A stretch of DNA of 5,962 bases from positions 1-5,962 of the forward strand of contig JACAFA010000203.1 of NCBI GenBank assembly GCA_013388525.1. Reading direction: 5' to 3'. The position numbers and the translations under genes were made by a program. A model generated the notes under the pieces. The model was not told where the DNA came from. It made no database searches and was given only the letters and a program-made list of their open reading frames with translations. Below, piece by piece: positions 1-5,155 of the stretch (its first letter is position 1; every line of letters begins with the position of its first letter). The stretch comes from Ignavibacteriaceae bacterium (GTDB lineage: Bacteria > Bacteroidota > Ignavibacteria > Ignavibacteriales > Ignavibacteriaceae).

Positions 1-7
1 GCCTAAC
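1..7 (-). other. R'-like integron core box at window edge
   Basis: Read on the minus strand this is GTTAGGC, an exact fit to the integron R' consensus GTTRRRY, preceded by a G-rich run (GGCGGCGG). In a leftward-reading cassette array such a box would mark the junction to the next cassette, whose body would lie outside the window. A 7-base match is weak on its own. The support comes from its position, collinear with the attC-like fold at 135-212 and the HNH cassette. Confidence 0.3.
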
Positions 8-57
8 CCGCCGCCCATAACAAGGAAGCCAAGTGAAGCACAAATGCCAATGATTAA

Positions 58-98
58 ACAAACTGCACTTAACTTGCGTCAGCAAAAGTGCGGTTTGT
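58..98. repeat. strong stem-loop between cassette-like boxes
   Basis: Positions 58-70 pair with 86-98 in a 13-bp stem with a single G.T wobble (64/92). Inside it, TTGC (74-77) pairs with GCAA (82-85) around the loop GTCA, with three unpaired bases (71-73). No gene lies here. It could terminate transcription of the HNH gene, although the T-tract after it on the minus strand is short and broken. It could also be part of a gene-less cassette or a second recombination site, since GTTAAGT (minus strand, 73-67) inside it also fits GTTRRRY. The fold is plain to see, but its role is not known. Confidence 0.45.
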
Positions 99-134
99 AA
101 ATTAATTAATTAGAACGAATACTTAGAACAAAAT

Positions 135-212
135 GCTTAACAAAAACAAAACGCCAATAATTATAAATCCGCCGAACTAAAATGGCGGTCGGCGTTGAGG
201 CGCTGGTTATAC
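135..212 (-). other. candidate attC-like recombination site
   Basis: On the minus strand the order is GTATAAC (212-206, R''-like), a 9-nt spacer, AACGCC (196-191, L''-like), a central region, GGCGTT (155-150, L'-like), an 8-nt spacer and GTTAAGC (141-135, R' consensus GTTRRRY). L'' and L' are perfect 6-bp complements. R'' and R' agree at 5 of 7 bases. In a circularised cassette R' would instead be GTTATAC, taken from the cassette start, and would match R'' perfectly. The centre holds a further hairpin (169-173 with 184-188) with unequal unpaired sides (13 versus 2 nt), like the extrahelical bases that orient attC. The length of 78 bp is within the usual attC range. An alternative right-hand box is GTTAGGC at 7-1, which would make a long site of about 212 bp. 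Confidence 0.5.
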
Positions 213-215
213 AAC
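206..215 (+). repeat. inverted 10-mer GTTATACAAC, left copy
   Basis: This is an exact inverted copy of the sequence at 1009-1018, and its last base is the first base of the HNH stop codon (minus-strand TAG, 217-215). In the cassette model the copy is the R'' side of attC, and its partner is the cassette start, so the two ends pair over 10 bp in the excised circle. Confidence 0.75.
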
Positions 216-1003
216 TATTTTATTTTTGGTTTAGCAATTACAGAACTCTCAATACTTTTCCCACCAAAAAATACATTCCCATCTTCAACAATTTCTGGCC
301 AATTATAACTTTCTACTCTTTCTAAATTAATTTGAATATCTGATTCAAAGTCACAATCACTATTACAATACTTTATTAAATCTGGCAAATTTTCATTAGC
401 CTTCGAATCTGATACTAAATATGCGATTGGGAAAAATTTTAATAAATGGAAAAAAGAGAATTCTTTAAAATTCCCCCTGATCGAAGGCATCATAAAATCA
501 CGGATAACAATAATATTATTATATGGATAGATCCAATAATAAATGTGAAGATCTTCTGGAATAGATGCATTTTTATTTGAAATAAATTCTCTAAATATTT
601 TATCAAATGTAACTTCATCAATTTCAGATTTTGCTGAAATTAGATGAGCAATAATTCCTTTCACAAGAAGATTAGGCTTAGTTTTAATATTAATAATTTT
701 GGGCAAAATTAAAGTTGATTTTAAATATTTGCCTAAAGTCCTTGAAAATTCATTCATCACTTTATCATAAGTGCTTCCGAGAAATTCATTACACGATTTA
801 CAAATCGTTCTATATTTTACACCATTTTGAGATATTAAAAATTTATTATTATTTGCTGTAAAACGTTGCAATACAGTTTGCATTTCAACTGCTGATAACT
901 CAATACCTGATCTGGGTGGAACGTGATCCCAAGTAAGACTAGCTTCTTTTAAGCAAATATTACATTTCCCAAATCTTTCTCTTTTATGTTTTACATAGTG
1001 CAT
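215..1003 (-). CDS. HNH endonuclease-like protein, cassette-borne
   Basis: A 262-residue soluble protein with no signal peptide or membrane helix. Residues 14-80 carry a zinc-ribbon HNH layout: C14-x2-C17, then D26-H27 in WDHVPPRS, then C68-x2-C71 followed by N72 in CKSCNEFLGS. In HNH/beta-beta-alpha-metal nucleases the two CxxC pairs hold structural zinc, while the His after Asp and the later Asn belong to the metal-binding catalytic site, so the core looks intact. Residues 80-262 match no family I recognise. They are rich in Lys, Asn and aromatic residues and contain C213-x3-C217. The ATG at 1003 is chosen because it lies just inside the repeat at 1009-1018; no Shine-Dalgarno is seen, as is usual for cassette genes. 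Targets could be DNA in phage defence or mobile-element biology, but nothing here shows the substrate. HNH fold is fairly sure; function is unknown. Confidence 0.8.
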   Translation of the reverse strand: MHYVKHKRERFGKCNICLKEASLTWDHVPPRSGIELSAVEMQTVLQRFTANNNKFLISQNGVKYRTICKSCNEFLGSTYDKVMNEFSRTLGKYLKSTLILPKIINIKTKPNLLVKGIIAHLISAKSEIDEVTFDKIFREFISNKNASIPEDLHIYYWIYPYNNIIVIRDFMMPSIRGNFKEFSFFHLLKFFPIAYLVSDSKANENLPDLIKYCNSDCDFESDIQINLERVESYNWPEIVEDGNVFFGGKSIESSVIAKPKIK

Positions 1004-1008
1004 TTAAA

Positions 1009-1018
1009 GTTGTATAAC
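1009..1018 (-). repeat. inverted 10-mer, right copy and predicted cassette start
   Basis: The minus strand reads GTTATACAAC, five bases before the HNH start codon, and is the inverted partner of 206-215. Under the integron model recombination would occur between the G (1018) and the following TT. The plus-strand flank to the right (1019 onward) shows no attC-like partner, so this end seems to join non-cassette chromosome or an attI-like site. Confidence 0.7.
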
Positions 1019-1028
1019 TAATACTTAT

Positions 1029-1070
1029 CAGGAATTACAGACACTCGCTTTGCAATAATTCCTGTTTTTT
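1029..1070 (+). terminator. hairpin plus T6, terminator-like on plus strand
   Basis: CAGGAATTA (1029-1037) pairs perfectly with TAATTCCTG (1056-1064) around an 18-nt loop, followed at once by TTTTTT (1065-1070). On the plus strand this has the form of a rho-independent terminator, although the stem is AT-rich and the loop is long. No plus-strand gene ends here, so it would stop antisense transcription leaving the HNH cassette. On the minus strand it would lie in the leader of a cassette transcript. Confidence 0.35.
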
Positions 1071-1079
1071 TCAATCCTA

Positions 1080-1107
1080 ATATTATTATTCGTAATCATT
1101 TAGTCAA
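1080..1107 (-). promoter_or_regulatory. candidate promoter reading into HNH cassette
   Basis: The minus strand shows TTGACT (1107-1102), a 16-base spacer and TAATAT (1085-1080), matching the sigma-70 consensus at 5/6 and 4/6 positions. Transcription would start near 1073 and give a leader of about 70 nt that contains the hairpin at 1029-1064. It sits where a cassette promoter would be expected, but AT-rich intergenic DNA readily produces such matches by chance. Confidence 0.3.
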
Positions 1108-1159
1108 TTAAAAGCTTTCATTGCTTAAATAACTAAAGTGTTCGGGATTGATATTGTTT

Positions 1160-1186
1160 ATATCAGGATTTGGTCATTCCTGATAT
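1160..1186. repeat. perfect 9-bp hairpin downstream of transporter
   Basis: ATATCAGGA (1160-1168) pairs perfectly with TCCTGATAT (1178-1186) around a 9-nt loop. There is no T-run on either side, so it is a poor intrinsic terminator. It shares TATCAGGAAT (on the minus strand here) with the arm region of the hairpin at 1029-1064, which hints at a common origin. The rest of 1019-1364 holds no open reading frame I would support. Confidence 0.4.
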
Positions 1187-1215
1187 TATTTGCGACTTCC
1201 GAATTATTATTAATG

Positions 1216-1284
1216 TGTCACTCTGAATGGAATGAAGAGTCTCTTTATTTGAGAACAAGATATTTCACTTCGTTCAATATGACA
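1216..1284. repeat. imperfect TGTCA...TGACA palindromic repeat
   Basis: The 28-base arms (1216-1243 and 1257-1284) are complementary at 19 of 28 positions, ending in TGTCA and TGACA and separated by 13 bases. The arms contain the wording TCTGAATGGAATGAAGA and TTCACTTCGTTCAATATGACA-like sequence. That resembles the dispersed intergenic palindromes, often seen as GTCATTCTGAACGAAGTGAAG, in several environmental phyla. It is probably a degenerate REP- or MITE-like unit. Only one copy is in view, so repeat status rests on recall, while the symmetry is visible. Confidence 0.5.
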
Positions 1285-1364
1285 AATTGGAATTTTTCAG
1301 AAGTCTCTATTACTTAAGGTTTGTGCAAACTAAGGATGGAAATCCTGTATTAAGATTGGAAGAA

Positions 1365-2582
1365 CTAACTATTTGCAATCTTCGGGTCTTTCACCTTCGT
1401 AAGTATCAGCAAGCCCACAATAAAAAAGAATGCGATGGAAATAATTGCAACTCTTTGACTCCCTGAAAGGTAACTCACCAATCCAAATACCAAAGGACCG
1501 ATTACTGCCGAGCTTTTTCCAAAGAATGAATAAAATCCAAAGAACTCTGTTTTCTTTTCCGGTGGTGTAAGTTTGCTCATTAAACTTCTGCTGGTTGACT
1601 GGCTTGAACCCATCGCTGCGCCTGCGATTAGTCCGACAACATAAAATCCTGTTTTATCATAAACGAAATACGCAAGTGCAACCGTTACCAGCCACATAAA
1701 GAGACTGATTACAATTGTTTTCTTTTGCCCGATATTATCCGCAAGAACTCCCATCAGAATAGAGCCAACGATTGCCGTCGTTTGAACGACAATAAAAAAG
1801 ATAAGCAGTTCCATTTCGGAATATCCAAGTGTTGTACTGGCATAATTTCCCGAGAAGAAAATAACAGTGTTCACTCCTTCGATATAAAAGAAATACGCTA
1901 ATAAAAACATTGCAAGATTTTTATAGTATTTAAGATGAGTTATCGTTGCCCAGACTCTTTCAAATCCAATTGCTGCAAATGATTTAGTTCGCTCAACTTT
2001 ATTTCGTGTTTCTTTCAGAAAGAAAAACAGCGGCAGAGAAAAAATAAGGAAGAATAAAGCAGCAACAGGGAAAGTTTCTTTAATCATAGATGCTTCAATG
2101 AATGAAAATACAATTGCTAGTGTTGCAAGCGAGCCAAGATAACCCATTCCAAATCCATAACCGCTTACGCGACCATAATTTTTAGGCGCTGTTATTTCAG
2201 GAAGGAACGCATCATAGAAAACCAGTCCGGCTTCAAAGCCAACATTAGCAAGAACAAATAAAAATATTCCCCAGAAGATTTGTCCCGGTCCGATGAAATA
2301 AAGCGAAGATGTTCCAAGAATGCAAAGCAGTGTAAAGAAAAGAAGAAATCTTTTTTTACCTGCACTGTAATCAGCAATTGCACCAAGCACAGGCGAGATG
2401 ATAGCAGTAATGATCATTGCGATACTTGTGCTGATACTCCAGTATAAATCACCGACTGCTTCATTACCTGCAACGGTCTTCTTGAAGTAAACGGCATAAA
2501 GAAAAGTTACAACAATTATTGAAAAAGATGTGTTGGCAAAATCGAAGAGAGTCCAGACAAATACTCTTCCTTTTTCTTTCAT
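1365..2582 (-). CDS. UMF1 (Atg22-like) family MFS transporter
   Basis: A 405-residue inner-membrane protein with about 12 hydrophobic helices, the usual length for bacterial members of the UMF1/Atg22-like branch of the major facilitator superfamily. Near the N-terminus is FDFANTSF (residues 13-20), the hallmark start of this branch. Residues 67-78 (GAIADYSAGKKR) form the MFS loop 2-3 motif, and a second copy (GVLADNIGQKK) follows in the C-terminal half, as expected from the six-plus-six duplication. The substrate is unknown; yeast Atg22 exports vacuolar amino acids, but that should not be carried over. The ATG lies 3 bp after the nusB stop, with a weak GAGG about nine bases upstream inside nusB, so the two genes are very likely cotranscribed. 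No convincing terminator follows, only a 5-bp stem at 1333-1346. Family assignment is firm. Confidence 0.9.
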   Translation of the reverse strand: MKEKGRVFVWTLFDFANTSFSIIVVTFLYAVYFKKTVAGNEAVGDLYWSISTSIAMIITAIISPVLGAIADYSAGKKRFLLFFTLLCILGTSSLYFIGPGQIFWGIFLFVLANVGFEAGLVFYDAFLPEITAPKNYGRVSGYGFGMGYLGSLATLAIVFSFIEASMIKETFPVAALFFLIFSLPLFFFLKETRNKVERTKSFAAIGFERVWATITHLKYYKNLAMFLLAYFFYIEGVNTVIFFSGNYASTTLGYSEMELLIFFIVVQTTAIVGSILMGVLADNIGQKKTIVISLFMWLVTVALAYFVYDKTGFYVVGLIAGAAMGSSQSTSRSLMSKLTPPEKKTEFFGFYSFFGKSSAVIGPLVFGLVSYLSGSQRVAIISIAFFFIVGLLILTKVKDPKIANS

Positions 2583-2585
2583 TCG

Positions 2586-3065
2586 TTACTGCCTCGAAGG
2601 TGAAATTGAATCTTCGACAAGTCCCCTTCCGGTTTTGTTAAGCTTGCCTTTAGTCTTTTCTTCTGCAAGAACAGCATCAAGAATTCCATTAATAAATTTT
2701 GCACTTCCCGCAGTGCTGAAATCTTTTGCAATTTCAATGGATTCGTTGATTGATACTTTAGGCGGAATATCTGGGAAATGAAGTATTTCACAAATACCCA
2801 TTCGCAGAAGAATTTTATCTATCAATGCAATCCGGTTCATTTCCCAGTTTGTAACCCGTTGAATTATCCTGTCATCAAGATCAGCAGTATTATCAATAAC
2901 TTTCTGAATTAGCTCACGTGCAAAAGTTTTGTCTGCTTCATCAGTAACTTCTTGAAGGATCTCATTTGAGAGAGGTTGAAGGGATTCATTGTTCATTTCA
3001 TAGGCATACAAAATTTGCAGCACTTTTTCTCTGACAATTCTTCGCTTTGATTTTTTAGACATCAT
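2586..3065 (-). CDS. nusB: transcription antitermination factor NusB
   Basis: NusB is a small all-helical RNA-binding protein. With NusE (ribosomal protein S10) it binds boxA RNA and helps RNA polymerase resist termination, above all in rRNA operons. At 159 residues it is slightly longer than the usual 130-150, through a polar tail after about residue 138. Diagnostic stretches are the basic start with REKVLQILYAYE (12-23), NWEMNRIALIDKILLRMGICE (73-93), the P-x-KVSINESIEIAKDF segment (101-116) and KFINGILD (123-130), all in family order. Two adjacent ATGs (3065 and 3062) could start it; most homologs would favour neither clearly. No Shine-Dalgarno is seen, but a good promoter candidate lies just upstream. 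It heads a pair with the MFS transporter gene. Confidence 0.95.
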   Translation of the reverse strand: MMSKKSKRRIVREKVLQILYAYEMNNESLQPLSNEILQEVTDEADKTFARELIQKVIDNTADLDDRIIQRVTNWEMNRIALIDKILLRMGICEILHFPDIPPKVSINESIEIAKDFSTAGSAKFINGILDAVLAEEKTKGKLNKTGRGLVEDSISPSRQ

Positions 3066-3094
3066 ATTAAGAACAAAATAAAAATTTACGAGTC

Positions 3095-3123
3095 AGTATA
3101 TAATTTCACCTCAAATATTACAA
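3095..3123 (-). promoter_or_regulatory. candidate nusB promoter
   Basis: On the minus strand, TTGTAA (3123-3118), a 17-base spacer and TATACT (3100-3095) match sigma-70 hexamers at 4/6 and 5/6 positions. The predicted start near 3088 gives a leader of about 23 nt before the nusB ATG. It lies in the 65-bp gap after the YdcF-family gene, so nusB could be transcribed on its own as well as by read-through. Confidence 0.45.
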
Positions 3124-3130
3124 CTGTTTT

Positions 3131-4153
3131 TTACAAAGCAAAATTCCAGAAATTAAATAACGCAATGCTTTCTCTTAACTTGTTGTAAAACTTATCTTTA
3201 AAATCAAGTTTATGTTCAGATTCAGCAACTCTGACATCAAGGTTCATAAATTTGCTGATTTCTATTGCGCGCGGAAGATGATATGCATCGGAAATCAAAA
3301 TGATATTTGCTGACGGATTATCTTCTGTCAGAAGTTTATTTTTAATCCATTTAATTTGATCAGTAGTTGAAGATGTTAAATTCTCTGTAATAACTTTGGA
3401 AGTGTCAACGCCTTTGATTCGCGCATATTCAAAAGCAACTTCCGATTCAGGTAATTCACCCGGAGCCTTTCCGCCGGTAAGAACTATCCTGCCGACAAAA
3501 CCGCTGTTAAGAAGTTCCAGTGCTTTATCAACTCTTGAAGATAATGTAGGACTCGGAATATTACCGCTCCAGACTGCTGCGCCCAGGACCACTGCAATAT
3601 TATTCTTGCTTTTATTAAGTATCCATTTACCGGAAGCATAGCTGACATTATCTATATAGATTAAGATTATAATCAGAAAGATAAACATCATCATAACAGA
3701 GCTGAATAAATTTCTTATAAATGTTACCCGCTGTTTGCTGATTATGATTGTCCAGATAAAAACCAAATAATAAAAGAGTGAAAGCAGGAATAATAAAAAG
3801 AGTAAACCGGTTAGTACTTTATCTCCCGGCTGATCAAGGATATAACTACCTGATGAGATGATTTTAATTTTAGTGGAAATGAATGATAAAAGCAGCAGGA
3901 GCCAGCTAATAATCGGAAAAGTTATTGCGGATTTTTTCGTAAATCCGGTTTTGCTTTTTTTTATGGCGATGAATATACCGAGAATTGTTCCTGCATAAAT
4001 CAGAAAGTTGAATAAGTTGCCGGTTTTAAATAGAGAGAAACTGCTTAAAGGAATATCCTGGTTCATATACTTGACAATGAACAAAAAAATAAGCTGAGCA
4101 AGCAACAAAACTGTTATTACAAAAAAAAAGTTTGTTTGATTTTTTTTCGGCAT
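3131..4153 (-). CDS. membrane-anchored YdcF/SanA-like DUF218 protein
   Basis: A 340-residue protein with two parts. Residues 1-170 hold about five membrane helices (roughly 9-28, 48-65, 77-95, 113-138, 148-169). Residues 185-310 form a DUF218 domain, seen in AVVLGAAVW (187-195), LTGGKAPGE (225-233), S237-E238, ENLTSSTTDQ (256-265) and LISDAYHLPRA (286-296). Relatives include SanA, ElyC and YdcF of enterobacteria, linked to envelope integrity, vancomycin sensitivity and lipid-carrier use in cell-wall synthesis; no reaction is established for this branch. Topology would put the domain on one face of the inner membrane, probably outside. The ATG at 4153 starts a short Lys-rich end before the first helix, and no Shine-Dalgarno is visible. 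Runs of A9 and T8 lie within the first 11 codons. Domain call is firm; role is inferred only. Confidence 0.85.
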   Translation of the reverse strand: MPKKNQTNFFFVITVLLLAQLIFLFIVKYMNQDIPLSSFSLFKTGNLFNFLIYAGTILGIFIAIKKSKTGFTKKSAITFPIISWLLLLLSFISTKIKIISSGSYILDQPGDKVLTGLLFLLFLLSLFYYLVFIWTIIISKQRVTFIRNLFSSVMMMFIFLIIILIYIDNVSYASGKWILNKSKNNIAVVLGAAVWSGNIPSPTLSSRVDKALELLNSGFVGRIVLTGGKAPGELPESEVAFEYARIKGVDTSKVITENLTSSTTDQIKWIKNKLLTEDNPSANIILISDAYHLPRAIEISKFMNLDVRVAESEHKLDFKDKFYNKLRESIALFNFWNFAL

Positions 4154-4194
4154 AGCAAATACAATAAAATTTCATCAACGGGAATAGCTTCTGA

Positions 4195-4229
4195 TTATTT
4201 ATCTATTTTAATCACCGATTGATAAATAA
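4195..4229. promoter_or_regulatory. perfect inverted repeat in YdcF-gene leader
   Basis: TTATTTATC (4195-4203) pairs exactly with GATAAATAA (4221-4229), with AATC/GATT nested inside. It lies 42-76 nt before the start codon and downstream of the promoter candidate at 4245-4275, so it would be in the mRNA leader or act as an operator. The AT-rich arms make a weak RNA stem, so a protein-binding site is just as likely as a structural role. Confidence 0.35.
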
Positions 4230-4244
4230 GAGTCATTTACGTTT

Positions 4245-4275
4245 TAAAACTAATCAGACTGGATGCAATATCAAA
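4245..4275 (-). promoter_or_regulatory. candidate Bacteroidota-type promoter of YdcF-family gene
   Basis: The minus strand reads TTTG (4275-4272), 19 bases, then TAGTTTTA (4252-4245), matching 7 of 8 bases of the Bacteroidota -7 element TAnnTTTG with normal spacing from the -33 TTTG. Transcription would begin near 4238, leaving a leader of about 85 nt. It follows the tonB terminator, which supports a new transcription unit starting here. Confidence 0.4.
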
Positions 4276-4344
4276 CTATAATTTAACAGAATGGGTGAAT
4301 AAGAAAGTAGTATATTAAAGTCCGGTATGAATTGATAATAAATT

Positions 4345-4368
4345 AAAAAGGCGTCTTTCCGACGCCTT
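4345..4368 (-). terminator. rho-independent terminator after tonB-type gene
   Basis: On the minus strand AAGGCGTC (4368-4361), loop GGAAA and GACGCCTT (4355-4348) form a perfect 8-bp stem, GC-rich at its core, and the T-run continues to 4345. It begins six bases after the TAA stop (4376-4374) and so closes the tonB-type transcription unit. Confidence 0.85.
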
Positions 4369-4373
4369 AAAAT

Positions 4374-5024
4374 TTACTGAAGTTTGAATATTACAGGAAT
4401 TGATACCTGCACTTTTACAGGTTTGCCTCTTTGCTTGCCAGGTTTGAATTTTGTTTTTAATACAGCATCGAGTGCAGCTTCATCACAACCGGCACCAATA
4501 CCTTTCAGAACCTGAGCTTTAGTAACTGTTCCGGATTCATCAACGAATGCAAGAATATAAACCTTACCTTCAACACCTGCTCTTTTAGCAATTTCAGGAT
4601 AAATAATTTTTTCCTGTATTGCTTTTATTCCACCAACCGGTTCGGGCATTTCTTCAACAGCAACAAAGTAAGTTGGTTCTTCCTCTACCTTTTTCTCTTC
4701 TTTCGGAGGAGGAGGAGCCTGCATCTCTTCGCCAAGATCTATTTCAGTATCGCCGATTTCTATATCTTCAAGCACATCATCACTTGGTGCTTCGATAGGA
4801 ATTGGTGGTTTTGGTGGTGGTGGAGGTCTGTTCTCCTGCTTGGTCTGCTGTATATCTTCAACAGTAAAGAGTTCCTGTGTAGCATCCATTTGTACTTCTC
4901 CTGATGAAACATCAGGGAAGAATTTGAATGCAAGAATCATTATTGCAAGAGCTATTATAAGACTTATCTCAAAAGTCTTTCTGTATTTAAGTCTTAAATC
5001 AGCATTCGGGTTTTTTAGTTTCAT
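4374..5024 (-). CDS. TonB-family energy transducer
   Basis: A 216-residue protein that would carry proton-motive energy from ExbB/ExbD in the inner membrane to TonB-dependent receptors in the outer membrane. A short basic N-terminus is followed by one membrane anchor (about 18-36). Then comes a periplasmic linker with proline runs (67-76 and 104-107) split by acidic stretches, and a C-terminal TonB domain (about 119-216). Typical landmarks are EEMPEPVGG (124-132), YPEIAKRAGVEGKV (142-155) and the closing VSIPVIFKL. The EMPEPVGG form is common in Bacteroidota-type TonB proteins, which occur in many copies per genome. No exbB, exbD or receptor gene is in the window, so its partners are unknown. 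It has its own promoter, a clear ribosome site and a terminator, so it is a single-gene unit. The symbol tonB is withheld because the paralog cannot be told. Confidence 0.92.
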   Translation of the reverse strand: MKLKNPNADLRLKYRKTFEISLIIALAIMILAFKFFPDVSSGEVQMDATQELFTVEDIQQTKQENRPPPPPKPPIPIEAPSDDVLEDIEIGDTEIDLGEEMQAPPPPKEEKKVEEEPTYFVAVEEMPEPVGGIKAIQEKIIYPEIAKRAGVEGKVYILAFVDESGTVTKAQVLKGIGAGCDEAALDAVLKTKFKPGKQRGKPVKVQVSIPVIFKLQ

Positions 5025-5030
5025 TTCAGC

Positions 5031-5036
5031 TCTCCT
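5031..5036 (-). promoter_or_regulatory. Shine-Dalgarno site of tonB-type gene
   Basis: AGGAGA on the minus strand, with 7 bases between AGGAG and the ATG at 5024, fixes this start. It is the only strong Shine-Dalgarno in the window, which suggests good translation of this gene. Confidence 0.75.
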
Positions 5037-5059
5037 ATTAAAAGCATTTAACTGATGAA

Positions 5060-5088
5060 AAATTACTAAATGATATTAGTTTTGTCAA
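5060..5088 (-). promoter_or_regulatory. candidate promoter of tonB-type gene
   Basis: The minus strand has a consensus TTGACA (5088-5083), a 17-base spacer and TAATTT (5065-5060). The same spot also fits the Bacteroidota form, with TTG followed 20 bases later by TAATTTTT (7 of 8 to TAnnTTTG). The start would be near 5053, with a leader of about 29 nt that contains the Shine-Dalgarno site. Confidence 0.55.
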
Positions 5089-5155
5089 CTAAGTTTCTGT
5101 TCCTTTTACAATTATTTTTTAATTAAGTTCCAGCGGAACCCAAAATTTACCATCT

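Larger units (their letters stand above)
141..1017 (-). mobile_element. putative integron-type gene cassette carrying HNH gene
   Basis: One minus-strand gene fills the segment almost completely. It starts 14 nt inside the predicted crossover G^TTATAC (1018/1017), and its stop overlaps the R''-like box, which opens the attC-like fold. That is the compact layout of integron cassettes: very short leader, one promoterless ORF, then attC. The segment is visibly richer in A+T than the transporter, nusB and tonB genes to its right. No integrase gene lies in the window, so this could be a solitary insertion, a cluster lacking an integrase, or the start of an array continuing left. The left boundary is uncertain (141 or 7). 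This is an inference from architecture, not a homology result. Confidence 0.45.

Noticed and set aside
1..212. A single long plus-strand attC from GCCTAAC (1-7) to GTTATAC (206-212)
   Set aside because: It would imply plus-strand cassettes, but no plus-strand gene follows, and the shorter 135-212 arrangement has better box complementarity and collinear gene order.
1333..1346. AGGAT/ATCCT stem after the transporter gene
   Set aside because: A 5-bp stem without a T-tract; not a credible terminator.
2530..2791. Open frames on both strands across the transporter/nusB junction
   Set aside because: They lie in other frames over two well-recognised genes and show no family-like sequence.
3396..3641. 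Plus-strand open frame inside the DUF218 gene
   Set aside because: It is antisense to the conserved domain, with no ribosome site or recognisable protein.
5127..5139. GTTCC-AGC-GGAAC mini-hairpin after the VanZ-like gene
   Set aside because: Five base pairs with no adjacent T-run on the minus strand; too weak to call a terminator.
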